Source: Phenylobacterium sp. J426
GTDB lineage: Bacteria > Pseudomonadota > Alphaproteobacteria > Caulobacterales > Caulobacteraceae
Assembly: GCF_024699945.1 (NCBI RefSeq)
Contig: NZ_JAJOMY010000001.1
Span: 3,727,001-3,791,000, forward strand
Direction of reading: 5' to 3'
DNA length: 64,000 nt
In this document: piece by piece, positions 18,682-26,603 of the stretch
Numbering within the stretch: position 1 is the stretch's first letter
Layout: every line of letters begins with the position of its first letter
Notes under the pieces: generated by a model
Seen by the model: the letters and a program-made list of their open reading frames with translations, nothing else
Told to the model about the DNA's origin: nothing
The model's database searches: none
Position numbers and translations under genes: made by a program

Positions 18682-19790
18682 GCGACCAGCCCGCGCATCT
18701 CGAGCTCGCGGCGGGCCTCCTGCACGCGGTCCTCGGCCTCCTGTCGCGCCACCCACTCGGCCAGCTCGGCGAGACCTTCGCCGAAGTCCTCTTGCGCCTC
18801 GTACCCGAGGACGCCGCGCGCCTTCGCCAGATCTGGAATGCAGTGACGGATGTCCCCGGCCCGCGCCTTGCCTGCGATGTCAGGCTTCAGGTCCGGTCGG
18901 CCCATGGCCTCCGCCTGCAGGCGCGCAACCTCTTCGACCGTGCGATCGACGCCAGACCCGATGTTGAACACCTCTCCGTCGGCCTCAGGGTTGTCGAGCG
19001 CCAGGAGGAAGGCCCGGGCGACATCGCGGACGTGCACGAAGTCGCGTCGCTGCTGGCCGTCCTCGAACACCATCGGGGCCTGGCCGTTGGCGATGCGCGA
19101 GGCGAAGATCGCCAGCACACCGGTATAGGGATTGGAGAGCGCCTGACCGGGGCCGTAGGCGTTCCAGAGCCGCAGCGCAGACCCGCCCATGCCGTACTGT
19201 CGGGTCAGGGTCAGCGTCAGCCGCTCCTGCACGAACTTGCCGATCGCGTAGACGGACTTGAGGCCGTTGGCCTTGGTCTCGGGCGTGTGGACGGGGACCA
19301 TCGGCCGGCCCTCGGCGTCGAGCGGATCCCAACTGCCGTCCGGATTGCGGCCGCCGCGCACCACGTCCTCCATCAGGACGCCGTCCCGAGTGCGGTAGAG
19401 GCCCTCGCCGTAGATCGACATCGACGAGGCGACGACCACGCGTTCGACCGGATTGTCGATCAGTTGCTGGAACAGCACCGCCGTTCCGTAGTCGTTGACC
19501 GAGGTGTAGCGGTCGACGGCGTACATGCTCTGCCCGACCCCAACCTCGGCTGCGAGGTGGATCACCTGGTCGACACCCGAGAGCGCCTTCAGCACAGCGG
19601 CCTCATCGCGGACGTCGCCAACGATGAGCTCGGCGTCGGCCGCCAGTTCCGTCGGCCGGCTGCGGGTCGGATGCACCTGCTCGATCAGGCTGTCGAGGAT
19701 ACGGACGTGGTCGCCGCGCTGCAGCAGCGCCTGGGCGACGTGTCGGCCGATGAAGCCGGCTCCGCCGGTGATCAGGATGGTCTTGGCCAC
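18678..19790 (-). CDS. NAD-dependent epimerase/dehydratase, first gene of the leftward operon
   Basis: This 370-residue extended SDR has ILITGGAGFIGRHVA, HLAAEVGVGQSM, the Ser in ASSMSIYGEG and Tyr-x3-Lys in SVYAIGKFVQE, followed by LRLWNAYGPGQALSNPYTG. It resembles dTDP-L-rhamnose 4-epimerase and UDP-glucose 4-epimerase relatives. Its ATG at 19790 faces a 292-bp divergent promoter region shared with ino1, so it is the first gene of the seven-gene leftward operon. The nucleotide-sugar product is presumably used by the downstream glycosyltransferases. Confidence 0.82.
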   Translation of the reverse strand: MAKTILITGGAGFIGRHVAQALLQRGDHVRILDSLIEQVHPTRSRPTELAADAELIVGDVRDEAAVLKALSGVDQVIHLAAEVGVGQSMYAVDRYTSVNDYGTAVLFQQLIDNPVERVVVASSMSIYGEGLYRTRDGVLMEDVVRGGRNPDGSWDPLDAEGRPMVPVHTPETKANGLKSVYAIGKFVQERLTLTLTRQYGMGGSALRLWNAYGPGQALSNPYTGVLAIFASRIANGQAPMVFEDGQQRRDFVHVRDVARAFLLALDNPEADGEVFNIGSGVDRTVEEVARLQAEAMGRPDLKPDIAGKARAGDIRHCIPDLAKARGVLGYEAQEDFGEGLAELAEWVARQEAEDRVQEARRELEMRGLVA

Positions 19791-20082
19791 GGCGCTTAGC
19801 CCCTGGCCGTGGTGGGTGTTTGGTTTGCTTGCATGGGTCCCTCGGCGTCCACTCCCGCCAAGCTAACCCTTCATCTACATGTAAGTTCCGGCACCTGATC
19901 AGTATTCAGATCAGGCTTTACCTTATGTCGGCGACGCGACGGGATCAAGATTAGCATTTGCAACATAGCAAATGAGATAATTGTCCGCCGTACAATTGTT
20001 ATCGAGGTTCCGGCGCTGAGATTTGCGAGGAACAAAGCTTTGGCAAAGCTGTTTCCGAGGTACTTACGTGCGAGGGGTTTCG
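19791..20082. promoter_or_regulatory. Divergent promoter region between the glycan operon and ino1
   Basis: This 292-bp gap separates the two divergent operons and is strikingly A/T-richer than its surroundings. It holds three dyads: CTGATC/GATCAG arms with an 8-bp spacer at 19895-19914, CATTTGC/GCAAATG arms with a 6-bp spacer at 19955-19974, and the palindrome ACAATTGT at 19992-19999. A short minus-strand frame through the gap (19871-20140) is not protein-like. I infer shared, operator-controlled divergent promoters. No regulator gene is adjacent. Confidence 0.55.
19955..19974. promoter_or_regulatory. Candidate operator: 7-bp inverted repeat
   Basis: The arms CATTTGC and GCAAATG are perfect complements separated by AACATA. 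The 20-bp dyad lies in the middle of the divergent promoter region, between both operons. Two other dyads lie 41 bp to the left and 18 bp to the right. The factor that binds is unknown. Confidence 0.45.
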
Positions 20083-21204
20083 ATGAGCCGCAGGAAGCTT
20101 CGAGTGGGCATCGTCGGCGTGGGCAACTGCGCTTCGTCATTTGTCCAGGGCTTGACGCACTACGCCGATGCGCCAGCCAACGAGCCGCCGCCAGGCCTCA
20201 TGCACGTGGAGCTGGGCGGGTACCACGTCGGCGACATCGAGGTCGCCTCGGCCTTCGACATCCACGCGGGCAAGGTGGGCCGCGACGTGTCCGAAGCGAT
20301 CCTCGCGGAGCCCAACAACACCCTCGTTTTCGCCAGACCTCAGGCGACGGGCGCGACGGTCCGCCGGGGACCGACCCTGGATGGGCTGGGCCGCTATCTC
20401 GCCGGCGACATCCCCGAAGCGGACGGCCCCGCCGTAGACGTGGCGGAGGAGCTTCGCCGCACCGGGACGGATATCCTGGTCTCATACCTGCCGGTGGGGT
20501 CCCAGGCGGCCACCGAGTTCTATGCAGCTCAAGCGCTGGAGGCCGGTTGCGCCTTCGTGAACTGCATCCCCGTCTTCATCGCGTCCGATCCCACGTGGGC
20601 CAAGCGGTTCGAGCAGCGCGGGCTCCCGATCATCGGGGACGACATCAAGAGCCAGGTCGGCGCCACCATCGTCCACCGCGTGCTGGCCAACCTGTTCCGG
20701 GAACGCGGCGTGCGGATCGACCGCACGTACCAGCTTAACTTTGGCGGCAACACCGACTTCAAGAACATGCTGGAGCGCGAGCGGCTGCACTCTAAGAAGG
20801 TGTCCAAGACCCAGGCCGTCACCAGCCAGTTCGACGTGCCCCTCGACGCCGACGATGTGCATGTCGGCCCCAGCGACTTCGTGCCGTGGCTGTCCGATCG
20901 CAAGTGGGCCCACATCCGCCTGGAAGGCACGACGTTCGGCGGGGCGCCGCTCAACATCGAGCTGAAACTGGAGGTCTGGGACAGCCCCAACTCCGCCGGC
21001 ATCGTCATCGACGCGGTGCGGTGCGCCAAGCTCGGCCTGGACCGCCGGCTGGGTGGTCCCCTGCTCGGCCCCTCGAGCTACTTCATGAAATCGCCGCCCG
21101 AGCAGTACACCGACAACGAGGCGCGCGAGCGGACCCTGGAGTTCATCGCAGGACCGGGGCCGGCGGCTCCGAAGGTCCGCGCCAAGGTGCGGCTGGCGTC
21201 CTGA
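20083..21204 (+). CDS. ino1: Inositol-3-phosphate synthase (myo-inositol-1-phosphate synthase)
   Basis: The enzyme converts glucose 6-phosphate to 1D-myo-inositol 3-phosphate using NAD. The 373-residue form matches the short actinobacterial/archaeal type. Visible are the NAD loop [48 protein letters not shown] (catalytic Lys region) and [12 protein letters not shown], ending with the active-site segment [14 protein letters not shown]. The start ATG 20083 has GAGGGG six bases upstream; the frame is open further upstream but not conserved there. It heads a rightward operon whose next gene overlaps its stop by one base. In bacteria this enzyme feeds phosphatidylinositol, mycothiol-like thiols or inositol-containing solutes and glycolipids. 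Which of these applies is not shown here. Confidence 0.92.
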   Translation: MSRRKLRVGIVGVGNCASSFVQGLTHYADAPANEPPPGLMHVELGGYHVGDIEVASAFDIHAGKVGRDVSEAILAEPNNTLVFARPQATGATVRRGPTLDGLGRYLAGDIPEADGPAVDVAEELRRTGTDILVSYLPVGSQAATEFYAAQALEAGCAFVNCIPVFIASDPTWAKRFEQRGLPIIGDDIKSQVGATIVHRVLANLFRERGVRIDRTYQLNFGGNTDFKNMLERERLHSKKVSKTQAVTSQFDVPLDADDVHVGPSDFVPWLSDRKWAHIRLEGTTFGGAPLNIELKLEVWDSPNSAGIVIDAVRCAKLGLDRRLGGPLLGPSSYFMKSPPEQYTDNEARERTLEFIAGPGPAAPKVRAKVRLAS

Positions 21205-21986
21205 TGACCGGTCTGTCCCAGGCGGAGATCCGCGACCGCGCGGCCGAGCTCGGCCCGTGGTTCCACAACATCGACCTCGGTGGCGTGCCCACCGCGCCCG
21301 ACCATTTCCTGAACGACTATCCCAACGTGAAGTGGCGTCGCTTCCAGCACGCCATCCCGGAAGACCTGACCGGCCGGACCGTGCTGGATATCGGGTGCAA
21401 CGCGGGCTTCTACTCCATCGAGATGAAGCGCCGCGGCGCGGACCGCGTCCTAGGCGTCGACTTCGACGACCGGTACCTCGAACAGGCCCGTTTCGCCGCC
21501 GAGGTGAAGGGCGCCGACATCGAATTCCGCAAGCTGTCGGTCTATGACGTCGCCGACCTGGGGGAGCGGTTCGACATCGTCCTCTTCATGGGCGTGCTCT
21601 ATCACCTGCGCCACCCGCTGCTCGCGCTGGACCTGATCCACGACCATGTCGCGGGCGACCTCATGATCTATCAGTCGATGCAGCGCGGCTCGCCCGAGGA
21701 GCCGCCCGTCCGGGCGGATTACGACTTCTTCGAGCAGGATCACTTCGACGCGCCGGGCTATCCCAAGCTGCACTTCATCGAGCACGAGTACGCGGGCGAC
21801 TGGACGAACTGGTGGGCGCCGAACGCCGCCTGTTCGGCCGCCATGCTGCGCAGCTCCGGCTTCGAGATCCTGGAACACCCCGAGGAGGAGGTGTTCGTCT
21901 GCCGCGTGACCGAACGGCCGAAGCCGTGGGGCGCGGTGTACCCGGCAAGACCGAAGACCAATGGCGCTGGGAGGGGAGCCGCATGA
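21204..21986 (+). CDS. SAM-dependent methyltransferase (TIGR04290-like)
   Basis: The 260-residue protein has a class I SAM-binding motif TVLDIGCNAGFYSIEMKRRG (about residues 53-72), the acidic GVDFD after the second strand, and FDIVLFMGVLYHLRHP as motif III. The N-terminal segment ending WFHNIDLGGV and the C-terminal segment with DWTNWWAPNAACSAAMLRSSGF are typical of a methyltransferase family I recall as TIGR04290, found beside glycosyltransferases in rhizobia and methylobacteria. The start overlaps the ino1 stop (TGATG), and its stop overlaps the next start (ATGA). O-methylation of a cyclitol or sugar in the same pathway is a reasonable inference. Confidence 0.8.
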   Translation: MTGLSQAEIRDRAAELGPWFHNIDLGGVPTAPDHFLNDYPNVKWRRFQHAIPEDLTGRTVLDIGCNAGFYSIEMKRRGADRVLGVDFDDRYLEQARFAAEVKGADIEFRKLSVYDVADLGERFDIVLFMGVLYHLRHPLLALDLIHDHVAGDLMIYQSMQRGSPEEPPVRADYDFFEQDHFDAPGYPKLHFIEHEYAGDWTNWWAPNAACSAAMLRSSGFEILEHPEEEVFVCRVTERPKPWGAVYPARPKTNGAGRGAA

Positions 21987-22903
21987 TCGAGGCCGCGAAG
22001 ATCTGGAACGAGCCGAACAACAAGTCGCACTGGGACCCGAACCTCGATCCGGAGTGGGACCTGTTTGCGCGCATGACGTGTCTGGCGGGCCAGGCCATCG
22101 CGGCGGAGAACTCGGCGCTCACGCGGGTGCTTGGCGGCATGTCGCCGATCGACCCGCATTTCGTCCGGCGCCTCGAGGCCCGCGGCGTCCTGGAGAACAT
22201 CGACGTGGTCGCGGTCCACGGCTTTCCGTTGGACTGGAACCTGTGGTCGATCGACGAGTGGCCGTCGAAAGTGGATGAGATTGCGGCCGTCACGGACAAG
22301 CCGATCTGGATCACGGAGGTCGGCGTCTCGTCCTTCGGCTCCGAAGAGGTCCAGGCGTGGGGCGTGAGGAAGACGGCTGAGCTGCTGATCGGCAAGGTCC
22401 CCTCGATCCACTGGTACTCGCTGTACGACCTGCCCCGGACCTGGGAGGCCACCACCCGTCACAAGGAAGCCGAAGGCTCGTCGTACTACCGGCACTTCCA
22501 CATGGGCCTGCTGCGGGAGGACGGCTCTCCCAAGCCGGCGGTCGAGGCCTACGCGCCCTATGCCGCCGAGATGGGCCTCTGCCAGTGGTTCCACTTCGAG
22601 GATCACCGGCTGGAGGACGCCGTCGCCTGGATGAAGCGGCTGGGCGTCCGGCAGCTTCGAACGGGCCTCTCCTGGGCCGACAGCTTCCGCCCGGACGCCG
22701 ACCGCTGGTTCGATCGGCAGATGGAGGCGCTGGAGGACTTCGACGTCACCGTCACCTTCTGCTTCACGCCTGAGCACAGGGGCATCGAGCCGCATCACAC
22801 GAGCCCACCGCAGGTCGCGGAGGAATTCGCGGAGTTCTGCGCGCGGATGGTGCGTCGCTACGCGCCGGCGTCCGCGACCCGGGCGTCCTACGCGGCGGAA
22901 TAG
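21983..22903 (+). CDS. Glycoside hydrolase-like TIM barrel with permuted order
   Basis: The 306-residue protein looks like a clan A glycosidase (GH39/GH5 type). The acid/base motif IWNEPNN (Glu10) comes at the very N terminus. The nucleophile-type motif PIWITEVGVSS has Glu112, and IHWYSLYDLPRTWE resembles the last strand. Residues about 199-295 (AVAWMKRLGVRQLRTGLSWA, VTFCFTPEH) look like the first strands that normally precede the NEP motif, so the barrel appears circularly permuted. No signal peptide is seen, so it would be cytoplasmic. The ATG 21983 overlaps the methyltransferase stop by 4 bases. It may trim or transfer sugars in the pathway rather than degrade external glycans. Confidence 0.65.
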   Translation: MIEAAKIWNEPNNKSHWDPNLDPEWDLFARMTCLAGQAIAAENSALTRVLGGMSPIDPHFVRRLEARGVLENIDVVAVHGFPLDWNLWSIDEWPSKVDEIAAVTDKPIWITEVGVSSFGSEEVQAWGVRKTAELLIGKVPSIHWYSLYDLPRTWEATTRHKEAEGSSYYRHFHMGLLREDGSPKPAVEAYAPYAAEMGLCQWFHFEDHRLEDAVAWMKRLGVRQLRTGLSWADSFRPDADRWFDRQMEALEDFDVTVTFCFTPEHRGIEPHHTSPPQVAEEFAEFCARMVRRYAPASATRASYAAE

Positions 22904-22904
22904 G

Positions 22905-23426
22905 ATGCGCCGGTCGGGGCCGAACTTCAGCTGGATCACACCCGACCTCGCCGTCGGCGGCGCCTTTCCCCGCGGTCACGCCAGGGCCCTGGCGCGGGAC
23001 CACGGCGTCGGCGCCGTGGTGGATGTGCGCGTAGAAGAATGCGACGACCCGGAGGAGCTCGCCGCGTGCGGGCTGATGTTCCTGCACCTGCCGACCGAGG
23101 ACCTGCGCGGCGTCAGCCAAGCGATGCTGGACGAAGGCGTTCGCTTCGCCCGCGACGCGGCCTCGCAAGACCGGCGCCTGCTGATCCACTGCCAGCATGG
23201 TATCGGCCGCTCGGCCACGGTGGCTTTGTGCGTGCTGGTCGACCGAGGCCTTTCACCGATGGACGCCCTGATCACCGCCAAGGACGCCCGAGCCCTCGTC
23301 TCCCCGAGCCAGTCCCAGTTCGAGGCCTGGGCGGCCTGGATGCGGCGACGCAAGCCTCACCTGCCGGCGCCCAGCTATCACGAGTTCGGCTGCGTCGCTT
23401 ACCGCCACCTCGCCCAACAGGCCTGA
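22905..23426 (+). CDS. Dual-specificity/tyrosine-type protein phosphatase
   Basis: This 173-residue enzyme carries the Cys-x5-Arg active-site loop LLIHCQHGIGRSA, with Cys96 and Arg102. An Asp in LPTEDLRG about 30 residues upstream may be the general acid. The small size matches DSP-like phosphatases, a fold that also includes enzymes acting on inositol phosphates and phosphorylated sugars. Inside an operon headed by inositol-phosphate synthase, a small-molecule substrate such as an inositol phosphate is at least as likely as a phosphoprotein. It starts 1 base after the preceding stop codon. No membrane or export signal is visible. Confidence 0.8.
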   Translation: MRRSGPNFSWITPDLAVGGAFPRGHARALARDHGVGAVVDVRVEECDDPEELAACGLMFLHLPTEDLRGVSQAMLDEGVRFARDAASQDRRLLIHCQHGIGRSATVALCVLVDRGLSPMDALITAKDARALVSPSQSQFEAWAAWMRRRKPHLPAPSYHEFGCVAYRHLAQQA

Positions 23427-23429
23427 GCC

Positions 23430-24947
23430 ATGCTGGTCTACGGCGACCGCCACCGGGAGGTCGCGACGCGGGACATCCTGTCCTCCGGCGATTTCTTCCA
23501 GGCCGCCGAACTGGCGCAGGGGCTGGTGGACGCCGAGTTCCAAGCCCGTGGGATCGATGAGCTGACGCCCCTTCACCTCGCCGCTGTGGAGCACCTGCGC
23601 GAGCTCGCCGCCGGGCGCGCCGCAGACGCGCTGACGCGGCGGATGCTGCCGCGGCGCGTCACGGTGAAGGAGCCCGAGGGCTACGCCTTCTACGCGGTTG
23701 CGCCTGAGGCCTACGCCGACGCCGCGAGGCAGGTGGCCTGGCCCTCGCCGCCCCTGGTCATAGGACTGCGCAGCATCGGACTGAGCCTGGCGGCGGTGGT
23801 CGCGGAGGCTGTCGGGGCGGACTTCGTCGTCAGCGTACGACCGGTGGGGCCGCCCTTTCGACGCGAGCTACGCCTGTCGGACCGACTTCGCGCTCGGCTC
23901 GCCGCCCACGATGGGCCCTACGCGGTGGTCGATGAAGGCCCGGGACTGTCAGGGAGCGCCTTCGGCGCGGTCCTGAGGGAGCTCGAAAGGCTTGGGGTCG
24001 GACCGGAGCGCATCACGCTGTTCCCCAGCCACGCCGGCGCCCCGGGCGCGGAGGCCTCTGCGGACGTGCGCCGCCTCTGGAACGCCGTCCGCAGGGTCGT
24101 CGCCCCTCCCTTGGGCATCGATGGCCTGTTCGATGATCTCATCGGCCCGACCGCGCAGGTCGAAGACTTGTCGGGCGGCGCCTGGCGGCGGGGGCGTGGG
24201 CTGCCGTCCTTCCCGCAGCAGGAGCGGCTGAAGTTCCGCCTCAGCACGCCGCAAGGCGTCTGGCTGGCCCGGTTCGCAGGGCTGGGCGAGGCCGGCGGCG
24301 CAAAGCTGAACCTGGCCAGGAGGCTCCACGCGGCAGGCATGGGGCCAGAGCCCGTTGCGCTCCGTCAAGGCTTCCTGCTGAGCCGGTGGGTGGACGGCGG
24401 GACCGCCCGGCCGTCGGCCAGCGAACTCGCCGCCTACCTTGACCTGCGACGCCGCCAACCCGCGGAGCCGGGCGCCTCACTGGAGAGCCTCGCCGAGATG
24501 GTCAGGGTCAATGCCGCCGAGCTGGGACTGAAACTGTCGCCGGAGCCGCCCGCCGACGCCGGATCGCCCGTCGCGATCGACGGCCGGCTGCACGCGTGGG
24601 AATGGCTGCGCACGCCAGAGGGTCGCCTCGTCAAGGTCGACGGCCTGGATCATCACCGAGCGCACGACCTCATCGGTGGACAGGACATCGCGTGGGACGT
24701 CGCGGGCGCGGCCGTGGAACTGGGTCTGGACGATGTCGGCGTGGACGCCTTGTGCGCCCGGCTGGGCGCGAACGCGAGGCTCGTAGCCTTCCATCGCCTC
24801 GCCTACCCCGCCTTCCAGGCCGGCCTCTGGAGCTTCGCCGGTGACCCTGCGCAGGTCGCCCGCTACCGCGGCGTCCTGGCAACCGCCGCGGGCCTGGACG
24901 GTTCTCCGACGGAGAGGAGCCGGACATGCCTGAGCCGCCAGACCTGA
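23430..24947 (+). CDS. Phosphoribosyltransferase-like domain fused to a kinase-like (APH-type) domain
   Basis: The 505-residue protein is not recognised as a whole. Residues about 105-200 look like a type I phosphoribosyltransferase: LVIGLRSIGLSLAAVVAEAV, then AVVDEGPGLSGSAFGAVLRE, which occupies the place of the PRPP loop but has EGPGL where classical enzymes have D(D/E)-x-x-T-T-G. Residues about 245-480 resemble an aminoglycoside-phosphotransferase fold: FRLSTPQGVWLARFAG with a GGAKLNLARRL helix, GRLHAWEWL in the catalytic-loop position, and KVDGLDHHRAHDLIGGQDIAWDVAG. It starts 3 bases after the phosphatase stop. Its last 22 bases overlap the zinc-finger microprotein gene. A role in transferring ribose-phosphate or phosphate in the inositol pathway is inferred only from context. 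Confidence 0.6.
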   Translation: MLVYGDRHREVATRDILSSGDFFQAAELAQGLVDAEFQARGIDELTPLHLAAVEHLRELAAGRAADALTRRMLPRRVTVKEPEGYAFYAVAPEAYADAARQVAWPSPPLVIGLRSIGLSLAAVVAEAVGADFVVSVRPVGPPFRRELRLSDRLRARLAAHDGPYAVVDEGPGLSGSAFGAVLRELERLGVGPERITLFPSHAGAPGAEASADVRRLWNAVRRVVAPPLGIDGLFDDLIGPTAQVEDLSGGAWRRGRGLPSFPQQERLKFRLSTPQGVWLARFAGLGEAGGAKLNLARRLHAAGMGPEPVALRQGFLLSRWVDGGTARPSASELAAYLDLRRRQPAEPGASLESLAEMVRVNAAELGLKLSPEPPADAGSPVAIDGRLHAWEWLRTPEGRLVKVDGLDHHRAHDLIGGQDIAWDVAGAAVELGLDDVGVDALCARLGANARLVAFHRLAYPAFQAGLWSFAGDPAQVARYRGVLATAAGLDGSPTERSRTCLSRQT

Positions 24948-25093
24948 ATCCCGGGGACGAGGTGAAACCCGGCACGCCACAGAGCGGCGAACATGTCTGC
25001 CCCGCCTGCAGCGGCTTCGGCCAAGTCGCCGGCGCGCCTTGTCGTCAATGCGGCGGGACCGGGCGTATCACCGCTCTGATCGGCGACGCATAG
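24926..25093 (+). CDS. 55-residue DnaJ-type zinc-finger microprotein
   Basis: ATG 24926 follows GGAGAGGAG by seven bases and opens a 55-codon frame ending at TAG 25091. The product has two Cys-x2-Cys-x-Gly-x-Gly-like knuckles, CPACSGFG and CRQCGGTG, 14 residues between their first cysteines, as in half of a DnaJ cysteine-rich domain. It should bind one zinc ion. It begins inside the end of the PRTase/kinase gene in another frame (22-base overlap), as expected for a coupled final gene of the operon. Too small to be an enzyme, it may be a zinc-dependent partner or regulator. Confidence 0.65.
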   Translation: MPEPPDLNPGDEVKPGTPQSGEHVCPACSGFGQVAGAPCRQCGGTGRITALIGDA

Positions 25094-25122
25094 CTGCGCC
25101 GAGGCGCTGAAGAGCGCCCGCC

Positions 25123-25154
25123 AAAAAAAACGGCCGCGTCCGGAGACGCGGCCG
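25123..25154 (-). terminator. Intrinsic terminator for the leftward MFS transporter
   Basis: A 10-bp perfect stem, CGGCCGCGTC/GACGCGGCCG (25131-25140 with 25145-25154), closes a CGGA loop. Eight A at 25123-25130 become a U8 tract when read leftward, giving a classical rho-independent terminator about 100 bp past the stop of the gene at 25253. Read rightward, the hairpin lacks a U tract. The remaining bases between 25094 and 25252 hold nothing else I recognise. Confidence 0.85.
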
Positions 25155-25252
25155 AAAGTCATAGGGAGGAAACGCCCAAAAGGGCGAGACCTTCATGCGC
25201 CTTTGCTGCACTGCACGCAAGTCACAAATTCATGTCGGTGTGAAATCTGGCG

Positions 25253-26548
25253 TTACCCCACCCAGTCGCGGGCGAGACGACGCGACGCCAGTGCGAACAG
25301 CGCGGCGCTGACCAGATAGAAGCCGAGACCGCAGTAGATGGCGTAACGTAGCGATTCCGCTCCGAAATGTGGTGTCAGCGCATCTGACACCGCCCCGAAG
25401 AACCAGGTGCCCAGGCCGAGGCCGATCAGGTTGTTCACAAACAGGAAGCAGGCGGAGGCGGTGGAGCGCTGCGCCGGTGCGACAAGATGCTGCACCGCAG
25501 TAATGACCGGCCCCAGCCAGACCAGGTTCAGGCCCGTCGGGACGATGAACAGCAGGAACGCCAGCCAGAGCGACTTGGCCTGGATGGCGAGGAAGAAGCA
25601 GGGCAGTGCGACCAGGAAGGCCACCGCCGGCACGAGCAGATAGTAGGCTGGCTTCGCCCGTCCCAGCCGATCGCCGAGGTAACCGCCCAGCCAGACGCCG
25701 GCGACCCCGCCGATCAGCGTCATTGACCCCAGGAAGAGCGAGCGGTCGACGAGGTCCATGCCGAGGCTGCGCTCGAAGAACGAAGGCAGCCAGAAGGCGA
25801 CGCCGTATCCGCAGACGGACGACGCCGCCGCGCCAAGCGAGATCAGCCAGAAGGTGGGCTTGCGCAGAAGCTCCCGCACTCCGGCCGGCGCGGCGGGGGC
25901 CGAGACGGCCGGCGCGGCGGGATCCGACATGGCCGCCGCCGGCGCCAGCGTCGCGCCCTCGCGCGGCGGCTCCTTGACGATAATCCGGAAGATCGGCGCC
26001 AGCGCCACGCCCGCAAGTCCCACGATGATGAACGCCGCGCGCCAGTCGATGCTGTGGGCGATCAAGCCGCCGAACAGTATGCCGAGGGACGAGCCGATCG
26101 GGATGCCGAAGGAGTAGGCTGCGAGCGCCCTCGCCCGCTGCTCCTTCGGAAAATAGTCGGCGATGAGCGAGTACGCGGGGGCCACGCCGCCGGCCTCGCC
26201 GACACCGACGCCCATCCGGCACAGGAACAGCTGCCAGAAGCCGCCCGCGAGGCCACAAAGTGCGGTGAAGGCGCTCCAGAGCGCCAGCGCCCCGGTCATG
26301 ATCCAGGTGCGGCTCCACCGGTCCGCCAGCCAGGCGATGGGGATGCCGAGGCCGGTGTAGAACAGCGCGAACGCAAGCCCGCCCATGAGGCCGAGCTGGC
26401 TGTCGGTGAGGCCGAGCTCCTGCTTGATGGGACCGGCGAGGATGCCGAGGATCTGCCGATCGAGGAAGTTGAAGGTGTAGGCGAGGATCAGGACCGCCAG
26501 CACGACGATCCGATAGCCGCCGCTCACGCTGCGGGCGTCTTGAGCCAT
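25253..26548 (-). CDS. MFS transporter, Spinster-like family
   Basis: The 431-residue carrier has twelve predicted membrane helices with a Pro/Ala-rich central loop (about residues 200-225). The opening YTFNFLDRQILGIL, the GADR-type loop WLADRWSRTWIM and the segment GVGEAGGVAPAYSLIADYFP are typical of the Spinster-like MFS group common in sphingomonads and caulobacters. The substrate is unknown; related genes accompany TonB receptors and catabolic genes. The gene lies 55 bp downstream of a TonB receptor gene on the same strand and ends at a strong terminator, so the two likely form one unit for uptake across both membranes. Confidence 0.85.
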   Translation of the reverse strand: MAQDARSVSGGYRIVVLAVLILAYTFNFLDRQILGILAGPIKQELGLTDSQLGLMGGLAFALFYTGLGIPIAWLADRWSRTWIMTGALALWSAFTALCGLAGGFWQLFLCRMGVGVGEAGGVAPAYSLIADYFPKEQRARALAAYSFGIPIGSSLGILFGGLIAHSIDWRAAFIIVGLAGVALAPIFRIIVKEPPREGATLAPAAAMSDPAAPAVSAPAAPAGVRELLRKPTFWLISLGAAASSVCGYGVAFWLPSFFERSLGMDLVDRSLFLGSMTLIGGVAGVWLGGYLGDRLGRAKPAYYLLVPAVAFLVALPCFFLAIQAKSLWLAFLLFIVPTGLNLVWLGPVITAVQHLVAPAQRSTASACFLFVNNLIGLGLGTWFFGAVSDALTPHFGAESLRYAIYCGLGFYLVSAALFALASRRLARDWVG

Positions 26549-26603
26549 GGTTGCTCCGGAAACGGGAAACGCCCGGCTCCTGGGAGCCGGGCGTCCGCTG
26601 ATA

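Noticed and set aside
19871..20140. An 89-codon minus-strand frame in the divergent promoter gap
   Set aside because: It overlaps the start of ino1, has no protein-like features and lies in the A/T-rich control region.
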